NCBI GenBank assembly: GCA_013396755.1
Contig: VWZF01000306.1
Span: 206,635-270,634, forward strand
DNA: 64,000 nt
Direction of reading: 5' to 3'
Source of the DNA: Sclerurus mexicanus
Lineage: Eukaryota; Chordata; Aves; Passeriformes; Furnariidae
The position numbers were made by a program, and so were the translations under genes. The notes under the pieces are model-generated. The model worked only from the letters and a program-made list of their open reading frames with translations, did no database searches and was not told the origin of the DNA. Shown piece by piece: positions 12,001 to 23,100 of this stretch (the first letter of the stretch is position 1; every line of letters starts with the position of its first letter).

Positions 12001-13879
12001 TGTCTGGTGCAGTGACAGAGATGAAGTGATCCAGGTCACGGGGAACATTTATCTCTGCCTGGGCTGCTGCTCTTGATGGGATGGTGCTGTAACCAGTGCC
12101 TGAGGAGTGATCTGCATTAAAAATAGATGTAAAAAATCAAACTAGAGACCTGATCTACACCATGGGCTCACAGGTGAATGAGGGGATTGCTGAGAATTTC
12201 CATGGGGGTGGGGATTTCCTGAGCTTTTTGGGTACCAAAGCCAGTGTGGCATTTTTGTGTCTGAAGTCTGTTGGTTTCAGTATTCAGAAAAATTTAGTGT
12301 TTTCGTGCTGTAAGTTGCCACAGGTCAGGATACAGAGATTAAAGGTGGGGTGGTAGTTTTGTGGTGCTGAAAATTACGTTGTGAAATGATGTGACTGAGA
12401 CACTGAATGTGAGTTTGATTCACTGACTCTTCTAGAAGATTATTAGAGGTACCATGTTTCAAACCCAATGACTTGAGCCAAAGCAGTAGGCAGCAGGTGA
12501 ATAAGGAGCTAAACTTCATGTCCATGAAGTAGGCAGGTCACATGAGCAATAGTTATCATTACACTTACAGTGCACAGTGTCATCTTTACTGTTTTACTAA
12601 GCTCAGAAACTTGACAGGTGTTTAATGCCAAAGCAGTGAATGTGGCTTGGTAACTGTTGCTAAAACTTGTTTTTCAGTAGCTTTGAAACAGTGAGAATGA
12701 GCTGAGTTACTCTGAACTACTTCAAGGTCGGGTTAGTGCTCCTGGGAGTTAAAAATCCCAAATATTTGTCAAATAAATTGTACAAAGTCTTTGGTACAGT
12801 AGCACTTCCCTTCACACTGCTTTTGGCTAATAGTGGACAAAATTCTCCTTGCTCTGGAAGTCCTGTAGCGCTCATGTTTGAATTCTCAGCTTCTCCAGGG
12901 ATCTCTGCTTTGGCAGTGAGACCCCACACATCTCCAGGGCAGGGATGCACTCTGGCAAAACCATTCTCTTAAACTGCAAATGTCTGTGGCAAAGTTCAAT
13001 GCAGCCTGTTCAATATGGGCTGGAGTGTCCCACTGGGAATATTTTTAAGACTTGGGAAAGTGTCTTTAAATTCCACTGTGTTTCCCTAGAGCTTAGAAAT
13101 GGTTCGAGTTGTGGGCAAGGTGTGTGTGCCTGGGGATTTGGGGGAGGAGAAGGAAAAGCCTCTGTCTCTGTGATATCATCCCTTATCCCTGCTTGGAGAA
13201 TCCCTGGTGGTTTGTGGCTCCAGGATGAACAACTTTGCCGGCTCCAACCCACTTATCACTTAGCTCAGGTTGCTCTCCCCACCCCAGCACTCCCGAGGGA
13301 ACGGATATATTTAGTTCCAGTCTGTGGTTCTGTAATCGTTCCTGGATGTGCCTCCCTGCACCTTGTGGTCCAAAGAGCCCTGTCAGGGACTGGCTGATAG
13401 TGGGAAATCAAAATGACTTTTGGAAATGGGGATGGGACAGATGTTGGGCTTGGGATGAAGTTGTAATGATGCCCTTTACCCTTTTGGTCACTGGGAGTGC
13501 AGCTGTGGAAGAGCTGATCCATGTTATAACCTGACTGCTTCAGCACGCTCAGCTTTTCATGTGGAAAGTATTTTCCTATTGTTTAAATTACCTTCTAAAA
13601 ATATTTGATACTACCTGTAAGAAACTGATACTGTTCCCCCTCCTCAGTCCACCCCTTGGGATTTTCCCAGAGATGCTCCCTGTCCACACTGAGGTCTGGG
13701 TAGGAGTCACTTGTTTGAATGGTGGTGTCAGTGCAATGAGGGGAATGTCATTGTCCAGAAGTGATTTAACAGAGCAATGTGCCATGTTTGTGGCAGGAAC
13801 GCTGCTCCTGTAATAAATTTAAATCAATTTATTGCACATCACTGCCTTCTGCTATTTCATTTTAAATGCTGTAACCAGA

Positions 13880-13975
13880 TCAAGGTCAAGGAAGCAAAAG
13901 ATGAAAGGAGAAGGGGAAAGGAAGCCAGAAGAGGGGAGAGGCTGCAGGAAGGGGGAAGCAAGACAAGGAGTGGTT
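13880..13975. repeat. Purine-rich low-complexity stretch
   Basis: About 95 bases of the + strand are overwhelmingly A and G, with short degenerate AAGGAGAAGGGG-like runs. No regular period is evident. It sits in the presumed first intron, about 2.1 kb before coding exon 1. Confidence 0.6.
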
Positions 13976-16085
13976 CAGAGCAGGGCAGCAGAGTCGAGCT
14001 CTCACTTTAGGGCTGAGGGATGAGCATTTCTCATGCAGCTGAACAGGAAAATGGGTTATTCTGGGCCTCCAGGAACTTGGAGGATTGCTCTTGATTTTTC
14101 TCCTCGTTTATAATGATGTATTGGTACTATTTCTAAATGCCACGTTATTCTGTGGCTAGTCCTTGTGAATGTTTTATTCCTTTTGTAGCCAGTTGCTGAA
14201 CAGAAGCACTTGTGGACTTCTGATGTGCCAAGGCGCTGCTGCAGCGCCTGGGATTTCAGAAGGAAGGGTATCCCAAGGCCATTTAAGAATATGCTGTTAC
14301 AAGCTTTTGCTGTAGTGTTTTGGTCTGAGATCAATGAAATATGCTTTTCATTTGATTCATGCTGGAGAACAAACAGTCTGGATGTTCAGATGCCTTTTGA
14401 GGTCGATCCATTTTCTTTCAGTGAAGGCAGTGTTTTGCTTGTGCTTAAGTTCTTCTTCTGCACTAGTGTGAAATCTCATTTCAAACCCACATGGCCCTTA
14501 CAGTTTCCCCCAGACTTTATATTGTCAAGTGTTGGTTAATCTGCTCTCTCGAAAAGTTCTCTTTCCTCTGTCTGAAAGGGTTTGAGCATCGAAAGTGAAA
14601 CCCCAGGCACAAGAAGCAGCCAAGTGTAAATGTGTGTAGAACAAGGTGGGCTCTGACAGCTGCCATTTCGCTATGTGCCATTTGGGGTAAGTTGTTCCAA
14701 ACTTGCTCTTTGTAGCTGTGATGCTCCACATGAGCAGTTTTCAAGTGTGGTATGTTCTGGTGTACGTGGCTGATGTGATGTGAAGAAGCTGCTGACTGCA
14801 GGAACTAATCAGATCCAATTATGTTGTTGGTGTTTAAGCAGATGATATTTCTATATTGTGGTAATTGTGTGAGGCATGTGGAACACAGAAACCCTTCATG
14901 GAAGCTTGAGGGGGGGACTTAAGAAGGTGAAACACAATGGGCTGTGTTTCCTTTACAGTGAAATAATTCAGAAAATTTTGGAGAAAACCCAGGAGCCGAT
15001 TTTCTGTGTGGCCACAGCAGTTCCAGTTCCATCCTAGGGAATATCTGGGCACGTGGCATCTCGCTTGGCACTGTGTCTTTGCCCTGTGCGACTGCAGAGG
15101 GAGTGAACCATGGATCAGCTCCATCCTGCTCGAATCAGAGGCATTTACTTTGCAGAGGCTGCTGCAGCCCTAAAGCTTGCAGCCAGTGTGGGTCACAGCC
15201 CTCATTCTTGCACAAAACACCAGCATTTGCTCCCACACGGACACAACCCCAGGAGGGCAGGTTTGTATTTTCAGAAGAAAGAAGTTTTGCCCTCCTTGTA
15301 TTATTTATCACACATATAAAATCAATAGACGTGTATTTGATTTAGACATAAACTTCCCTTCGAGGTTTATAATGCGTTGTGTTTCTGCAGGAATTTTCAA
15401 TAATTTCTCATCCTTGTCCAAGACTCTTTATTAAAAGCAGCTTTAGGCAATCAGTACCTGCACTGCAGCAGGAAAGCAGAGCTATTGGCAACTGTTGTTT
15501 TATGTTTACCAGCTTGAACTCTGGCCTCTGGAAATTCATGTTGTAGTTTCTCCAAAGCTTGTCTGAAATTAAATACCTTCTCTGGGAGATTTACTTGCTC
15601 CTGCACACTTGTAAGTTGACCCAAGCTGATGTCCTTTCTGCTTAAGAGAAACATTCAACACTGTCAGGTTTAAGAACTGTGAGCAAGAGTTTTCTGGGCC
15701 CAGAAAATAAAAATACAGGTCTCTACAGAGCTGATAGTTAAAAAAAATTGCTTTCTTCTTAGTATTACAAACATTTCTTTGAACTGCGTGGGGAATTTGG
15801 TTTTGAGTGGGCAGTAGCAGAAAGGTGGAAGATTATATAGGGATATTTACTATATATGAAGAGAGAGAGGAAGGGAAATACATATATATATAGGGGTAGA
15901 ATGCAAATAATTTGCTCTGTGTTTATGAAAATTACAAGTAAGGAATTGCACTTCTGTCGAGTTCGTCCCTTGCACAGTCTGGATCCCAGAAAAACCTGGT
16001 CTGAATTTTCTCCTTACAGAGTCTTAAGAAGCCACTTGACTTTTTCTTTCTGACATGAAGATGACAGTTTTGCTCTCTCTTCCAG

Positions 16086-16137
16086 GATACCTGTGATCTC
16101 TCATATGTGGGAAGAACACTGGGAGAACCCTCTAAAA
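16086..16137 (+). other. ZBTB44: ZBTB44 5' untranslated part of the first coding exon
   Basis: The exon begins after the CAG acceptor ending at 16085, and the chosen start codon is at 16138. Between them is an in-frame ATG at 16105 with no intervening stop. That ATG has a poor Kozak context (C at -3, T at +4), whereas 16138 has A at -3 and G at +4. Known vertebrate ZBTB44 proteins begin at the downstream MGVKTF, so this stretch is called UTR. Confidence 0.7.
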
Positions 16138-17155
16138 ATGGGTGTTAAAACCTTCACTCATAACTCCCCTGCTCACAGCCAGGAGATGCTGGGCAAGCTG
16201 AACATGCTCCGCAACGACGGCCACTTCTGCGACATCACCATCCGCGTCCAGGACAAGATCTTCAGGGCTCACAAGGTGGTCCTGGCAGCCTGCAGCGACT
16301 TCTTCCGCTCCAAACTCGTGGGCCAGGCTGAGGATGAGGGCAAGAGCGTGCTGGACCTGCACCACGTCACCGTGACGGGCTTCATCCCGCTCCTGGAATA
16401 CGCCTACACGGCCACGCTGTCCATCAACACGGAGAACATCATCGACGTGCTGGCCGCCGCCAGCTACATGCAGATGTTCAGCGTGGCCAGCACCTGCTCC
16501 GAGTTCATGAAGTCCAGCATTCTGTGGAACACGCCCAACAGCCAGCAGGAGAAGGTGCTGGATGCAGGGCAGGAGAACAGCGCCAACTGCAATTTCGCCT
16601 CGCGGGACGGCAGCCTGTCCCCTGTGTCCTCCGAGTGCAGCGTGGTGGAAAGAACCATCCCCGTGTGCCGGGAGTCGCGGAGGAAGCGCAAAAGCTACAT
16701 CGTCATGTCTCCCGAGAGCCCCCTCAAGTGCAACACCCAAACCAGCTCCCCCCAAGTGCTCAACCCCTCCACGTCCTACCCGGAGTCCAGAAATCAGCCC
16801 GTGGACTCGTCCTTAGCTTTCCCCTGGACTTTCCCTTTCGGAATCGACCGGAGGCTTCAGTCGGACAAGGTGAAGCCGGCGGAGAACTCGCGGACTTTGG
16901 AAATGGCCGGGCCCTCGGAGTCGGGCCGGAGGGTGGCGGATTACGTGACTTGTGAGAGCACCAAAGGCAGCTCCCCCCTGGTCATCGAGGAGGACGTGCG
17001 GGTCAAGGTGGAGCGGCTGAGCGACGAGGAGGTGCACGAGGAGGTGTCGCAGCCCGTGAGCGCTTCCCAGAGCTCCCTGAGCGACCAGCAGACGGTGCCA
17101 GGCAGCGAGCAAGTGCAGGAGGACCTCCTCATCAGCCCCCAGTCCTCCTCCATAG
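16138..17155 (+). CDS. ZBTB44: ZBTB44 coding exon 1: BTB domain and linker (residues 1-340)
   Basis: Starts at an ATG with a strong Kozak context and ends at CATAG|GTAGG, leaving one base of a split Gly codon. It encodes the whole BTB/POZ domain plus most of the linker, including RRKRK and VKVE. The exon is strikingly GC- and CpG-rich at third positions compared with the AT-rich introns either side, which also produces long antisense reading frames that should be ignored. If the donor is not used, translation continues only 12 codons to a stop at 17191-17193. Confidence 0.95.
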
Positions 17156-20100
17156 GTAGGACCACTTCTGGCTTTACATGTCAGTGCCTGTAGAAGAGCC
17201 TGCAACAGGTTTCATGGCAGGAAAGCTGCCTCGTCAGTTTTCATGCTTTGCCCGTGTGAAATTGCCCTTTTCCCCCCCCCGTTTTATGAAATGTTGCTTA
17301 TAAGCTTGGAGTTCTTCCAAGGACTTTGCTGAGAAAGGTTGGTGACTCCTTTCCACCTCTAGTTGCCTGTCTAGGGGAACTAATTCTGCTTTCATTAGTG
17401 TCAAAAAGACATGATCTCAGCTGAGCTGCAGCCCCAGATGGGAGAGGCTTGTCCCTGGAGCCACAAAGGGTTACAACAGTCCTTTGCATCAGGCATCAAA
17501 TCTTGTCAAATCGTGACAGAGAGCTTTTGTAAGAGGATTTGCAAAATAAGTGGTGAAACACTGTCATCTTAATGCCCCAGACCAAAATAAAACCACACAG
17601 TCATAATATTGAGGATCTTTCCATTTCTGGGGGATTTGATTCTCAAGTTTCTTCTCCAAATGCTGCCAGTTGCTGAGAGAAACCTTTTTTTTCCCATGAA
17701 AGACAATTTGAAGCCAGTTCTGGGTTCTTCTAACAGGCTGTTGTTTATTAATAGCTAATACTTAAAGGTTACTGGAACAATCCCTTTTTTCCTCTGCACA
17801 CAGAGTGCATGAATGGCTTTTAGGAAGTCAGAAGATAGAGAGTTTGCAATATTTCTAGTTTAATTACCAAAATTTTACCTAAGTCAGCTCTTTTGCTCTC
17901 CGTTACGTGGCTTGACCCGTGTTCAGTAGAGTTTTTTACTGAAATATCTTTATTAAGCTTGTTTTGTTTGAAGACTGCTCTGCTTCCTTCAAATAGCATG
18001 TACATGAAAGGTTGCTCCAATTAATTAAATAAATAAACTACGACAAGGTAAATAAATGCAGCCCAGCAGCATTATTGCTTTGGTTTGGTCAGTGTTGTCT
18101 TCTCTGGAGAAAGGGAGATCAGTCTGACCCTTCCAGGACTGCACTCCAATTAGTGATGTTGAAATATTCAGGTAATACTCACTAAAAAGAAGTGAAAATA
18201 CTTCCCATTTATGCCATCCTTTGCTGTTGGATTGTTCCCCAGTTTGGGTAGCTCATATGTTGATATTTTAGATTGTAATGCTTTTCTCCAACTGAAAATG
18301 GTTTATTTACTGGAGACAGGGCTGTTTACCTTTGCTGAGTTTCTATCTTATAGTTTAACTGTAAGTCTTTCAGTGCAGCGTGCCAAAACAGTGGATAAAT
18401 TAAAAATAAAATAAAATGAAAGCTTTGTTTGCTGGTAGTTTGCCAGGAAAAGTGGTTCTTGTTCAAGAACAAGTTTTGTTTGATTCAGTTTTTAACTCCT
18501 CATAGGCAGAACTTCAGAAGGGCCTTGTCAAGGCCAGGTGATAAGAAATGCAAATTATCTCATCAACATAATTGTATCAGCACGGGCTGAACAGAACAAG
18601 TGGAAGTAATGACTAGGGAAAGTTAAAAATACCATAATATCAGTGATATTTATTTATATATACATGACATAAAAGGACAAACTGGGTGTATTCGGGATTA
18701 GACATGAGTGGCAAATGACCTGTAGAAGTTTGTGGAGGACATTTCTCAGAGTTAGAAATACCAGGAAAATTGTATTTCCAAAGCAGCTTGAACTGGGACA
18801 TGGAAATGTGAGACTGGGGCTGAACTGGAGAGAGTAAGGGGCCACTGAATGCTGAAAAATCTCAATTTTTAGCACGATCAGTCTTAAACAAAAGTACTTT
18901 GAAAAGTACTAGGGAGGGTAGGGAATCTCAGGCTTTAATGATTATAATATTAAACTGAAATATCTGTCACTGGTGTTAGTACAGCGTGTTCTGCCTTAAA
19001 ACGGGTGCAGAGAGAAGAAAAATGTGCCAGGGTGAAATCTTTAAAGTACAAATCTGCTCTTTGAATATGTTTCAATGAATATTTAGTGGCCTTTGCATAA
19101 TAACCACCCTCAGAATGGGTTTTATTCACGTTTTTGCCCTAAAGAGAAACACTGCTCTTGCTTTTTAGCACAGTAGACATGTAGCTAATATATGATCCAG
19201 CACACTTTGCAGTCAGAGAGCACTTTTTACCTCCCAAAGATGTATTTCTTTATGCAGTAATGTAAGAATGGCAAATGGAGGCAGCAAGTTATGTTAAAGT
19301 ACAGCTTTCTCTGCCCTGAATGTATTTTCCTCCTATAATTGCATATATTTATCTCAGTGTTTTATAGTGCAGTTATAAAAGTATTCCTGCCTCTCTCTCT
19401 GATATTGCAAAAAGCTCTTATTCACTTTTCGGGCAATTTCAAGAATTGTTCATTTGCAATTTATTATATTTGGAAGCACTTTATAACATGAAAGGGGACA
19501 TGGAGCAGGGCCTTGATAAATAAGTCATTATGGTTACGACAATAGCTGTGTCTGAGAAGATGTTTTCATAACTCATTAGCACTGTTGGGATTTGAGAGGT
19601 GAAGGCATCGAATTAAACCTAAGAGCAGTTGGGCTTATTTTTCAGTAGACTTCCAGTTAAGTATTTAATGAGAAAGAAGGATAAATCAAAATGGGATTAA
19701 CTTTTGGAACTTCATGGATTGCACAGTTGATGAATTTCCCAAATACAGGTTGTCAGCTCTTAACAAAATTAAAAATTTTGATTCTGCTAATTGTGAAAGT
19801 GCCAGAGATGCCATTTCTCTCCTGTCACTGGCCCCGTGACATGGCATCCCATAAAGACAAGAGTCCTTCACTTCAGGAAAGATCTTTCCTTCTTTTTGGC
19901 AGAATATGCCCGTTTTCTGGCCCAAATGAGCAACAGCCATGTGAGATGAATGAAACTGGTTTTGTTTTAGTGCTGCTCTTCCCTTGGATTCTGTTCCCAA
20001 ACCCCCGGAACTGTGTTTTCCCAAATGTTGGTGCACTGAGCGAAGCTCTGGGGGCTTTTGTGTGTGCATTTCTCTTACAAGCAGGTGTTTGGTCTCTTTT

Positions 20101-23100
20101 GTGTTGCATTTCTGATTTCTCAGAGGGCTCTTCCTGGCTCGGCAGCTTATCAATAAATGAAGGCATTATCAAGTAATACAGTCATGGAATATTTGGATCC
20201 CAAAAGCCGTGTAGTGTAGCAGGCTTGAAGCCTCTATTGCTCAAGAAGTCTTGAAAATGGATGAAATAGTCCCTTTAGATGAATGTCCCTTCTCTGCTTC
20301 ACAGTTGTAGCACTGGCTGTGTTTTGGAAACTGGCTGTATTTAACATTTCCATTGTCTAGCTGTGGCAGATATGTGCCTTTGGTGAGTTGAGTAGATAAC
20401 CTGAGCAGAGGAGAAGCTGCCTGGGAACACGATGGTGCTCAACACCTTTGCCAAGGCCATTTCACTGCGTGACCACCAGCAGCACCTACCAGAGGTTTGG
20501 CCCAGTCAGCCTGGGGTGTGTTTCCCTGCCCTCCAGCCCTTCCAGAGCAGTGATTTGCACTGAGCTGCCCTTTGCTCTCCCAGGTTCCATAGACGAGGGG
20601 GTCACCGAGGGCTTGCCCACCCTCCAGAGCGCCGGCGGCACCAACGCGCACGCGGACGACGATGATCGGTGAGTATGGTGTGCCCGGTGTGCTGCTGCCC
20701 AGTGTGCTGTTCTGCCCAGTGTCCTGCCCCCGTCCCCCCTGCAGTCCCCTCCCCAGCCTTCCTCCTACGTCTCCTCTGGGTTGCTCAAAGCACAGGCAGC
20801 TCCTGGAGGGGCAGGTGCTCTAGGAGAATGTAGTTGATAAAAGGCGGAATTGCTCTGTTTCCAGGCAGCACTGGGGAAGAAAGATATTCATGGGTTTGCT
20901 GTTTCTCTGTCACTGCTCTTTATTAATAAATTTAAAAAGAAAACTTTTACTGTGAAACATGCATCCTAAAGCTGCCACATGGCCCTGAAGACAAGGGCTT
21001 CAGCAGGCCTCGCTGCTGCCCTAAACCACCAAACAGCCTTAAATCTCTTCTCCCCAACTCTCTGCCTTAGCTCCTTCCCAAAATGCTGCGTGTCACTTGC
21101 TGTAAATATTTAGCAGCCTTTTGCTGGGCTGAGCTGAGTGATTTATTAAGGGAATCCCTTATAAGGGAAGGCTGGCAGAGAAAACCAAACTAAACCAGGT
21201 CTGTTTGGTCAAAGATATATCATAATTCTCTTAGAGCCAAGTGATGGCATACAGGGCTACACACAGCTGCTTGGACTTGTATTTCGTAGTTATTCCCTTT
21301 CTAAGCACATTTTTTCCAACTGGCTTTTGCAGTGTTTTGTCAGACAAGTGGGTCTGAGGAAGAAGTGTGAACCTTTGGGAGTTGTTCCAGAAACTGTGTC
21401 AAGTGAAGCTCCCTACAGAGATAACAACCAAGAGCTGCGTTTGCAGAGCTCATAAAAGTCTTTCCTGCCATTTCCGTCTAAAACCTGTCCCATTGTGGGA
21501 TTGGAAAGGCAACATAACTGCTTGGATAAGAGTTTTTTTCATGTGACATGGGAGATTTTATCTGTCTGCTAACAAACCTCAGTGTAAAATAACACCCAGC
21601 ACTTGGATTGAATTAATAGTAGCAGCACATGTTGCATTACAACTAATCCAGGTCTTTAAAGCTGCAATCCCAAAGTCAGATGGAATTCATATCTTCAGCA
21701 GTGGATTATTTCAGAAATTTCCTATGAAGTTGGAGAGTTTCAGCACAAACTGCCTTGAAAATCCAAAAAGATATAAAATTCTTTAAACACACTGAAAATT
21801 CTCACTAAAAGATCTTTTCCAGACAGAGGAGGAAAGAATATTTACCTTAGTTTGTGCCCAAGTTTGAAAACAATGAGTCTCAGAATGACAGAAGCATCAG
21901 CACAATGAACTAGAATTTGCACCTTGTTTATAAAACTATAATGGAACTGACAGTTACAGGAATTTTAGGCTCCAGAACTAAGATGTATTTCATACATGCA
22001 AATGAAAGTGCCCAGACTGTGCTTATTTCAAGATGGAGAAAATCTCCCTCAGTTTTTGGCTTTATTTTTTTTAATGCACCTTTAATTTAAGTCTAGGTTG
22101 TCCATTTCTTTATTAATAGAGATTTGAGTTATCAGTGGCCAATGCAAATTTATATTGAAAAATATAATTTTTATATTTATATCCCTAAAACAAGCAAAGG
22201 AGTAGTCCACCTAAAAGTCTCAATAGATCCTTAGCACTGTGGAAATCTAAGATGTCTTATCTCTTGAGGTTCTCTCTTAGATAATTAACGTCATTAATTG
22301 GGTTTCCTCCATAATCAGGGTTTCATAAACAGCAGATCACATGTAATTGTTGTCAGCTTAAAAGGCAAACAGGAATCTGTCAGGTATTACAATTACTGCT
22401 TCACAGTGAAGTCTGATCCATTCTTTCCCTGAGATTACACATTTGGGTTGTAGTCCACTTTCTAGATCTGTAATTCAGCTGATTTAGCAGCTGGTCTCTG
22501 GATCGGTTTGTGGCTGCATTTAAAAAAGTTATGAAGGGTTTCTGATCCCATAAAATGAGAACCCTCACTTTCCTATAATAATTGTTATTTACAAAGACAG
22601 AGCATTTCTAGGCTCACTGAGCAATTTGGCATTCACCTTTTTCTGAGGTGAGTTCTACATAATTAAATATTTGTGTAATCTTGGTGAAAAGAAGAAAAAC
22701 TTGCAAGTAGGATATTTCAGTGAAAACATTCAAAACCTCTGCTTTTATGTCGAAATTCTCAGAAGTGTCAGACAAATCCCAGCTGTTAATTGCCACATTT
22801 ATCCCAAGCCATGAAAAATGGAGTATATGTGGGGGAAAAGAAGCAGGGGAGGGAAAAGCTGGGTGTGTTTCCAGTATCATCTCTAAGCTGTGCCACCAAT
22901 AGGTGTTTCAGCCTGCCTGCAGTGTGAGCAGGGGAAAGACGAGCCAGTCAGTGGCAGCTGGAGAGCCTCTTGATTCCCACTGCATCTGCTTTAACCAGCC
23001 CACCTCAGCGTGAAGCTTTCACAGGGAATAAAACCAAACCTGAATCTAAATTTCTCTTAGGGAGTTGTGCCCACTGCAGTTCTCCTTCAGTGGCAGAGAA

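Larger units (their letters stand above)
701..16085 (+). other. Non-coding sequence upstream of ZBTB44 coding exon 1, probably intron 1
   Basis: No coding exon could be recognised in this ~15 kb. It ends in a good splice acceptor (pyrimidine-rich tract then CAG at 16083-16085) that opens the first coding exon, so at least its right part is intron. 701-1770 shows nothing recognisable; 1773-2030 and 8645-9022 hold CR1 copies; 2031-8640 is AT-rich unique-looking sequence including a possibly conserved block at 7320-7740; 9023-13870 shows nothing recognisable; 13880-13975 is purine-rich; 13976-16085 shows only short AT-rich runs. Intron status depends on a 5' non-coding exon lying near or left of position 1. 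Confidence 0.55.

Noticed and set aside
16132..16755. Antisense frame of 207 codons over the ZBTB44 BTB exon
   Set aside because: A by-product of strong GC3 bias in the sense exon; its translation has low-complexity Ala/Gly/His/Val composition and no known family.
19686..20176. Opposed 155- and 161-codon frames in the ZBTB44 intron
   Set aside because: Mutually overlapping on opposite strands and without domains; no sign of an exon between the well-defined coding exons 1 and 2.
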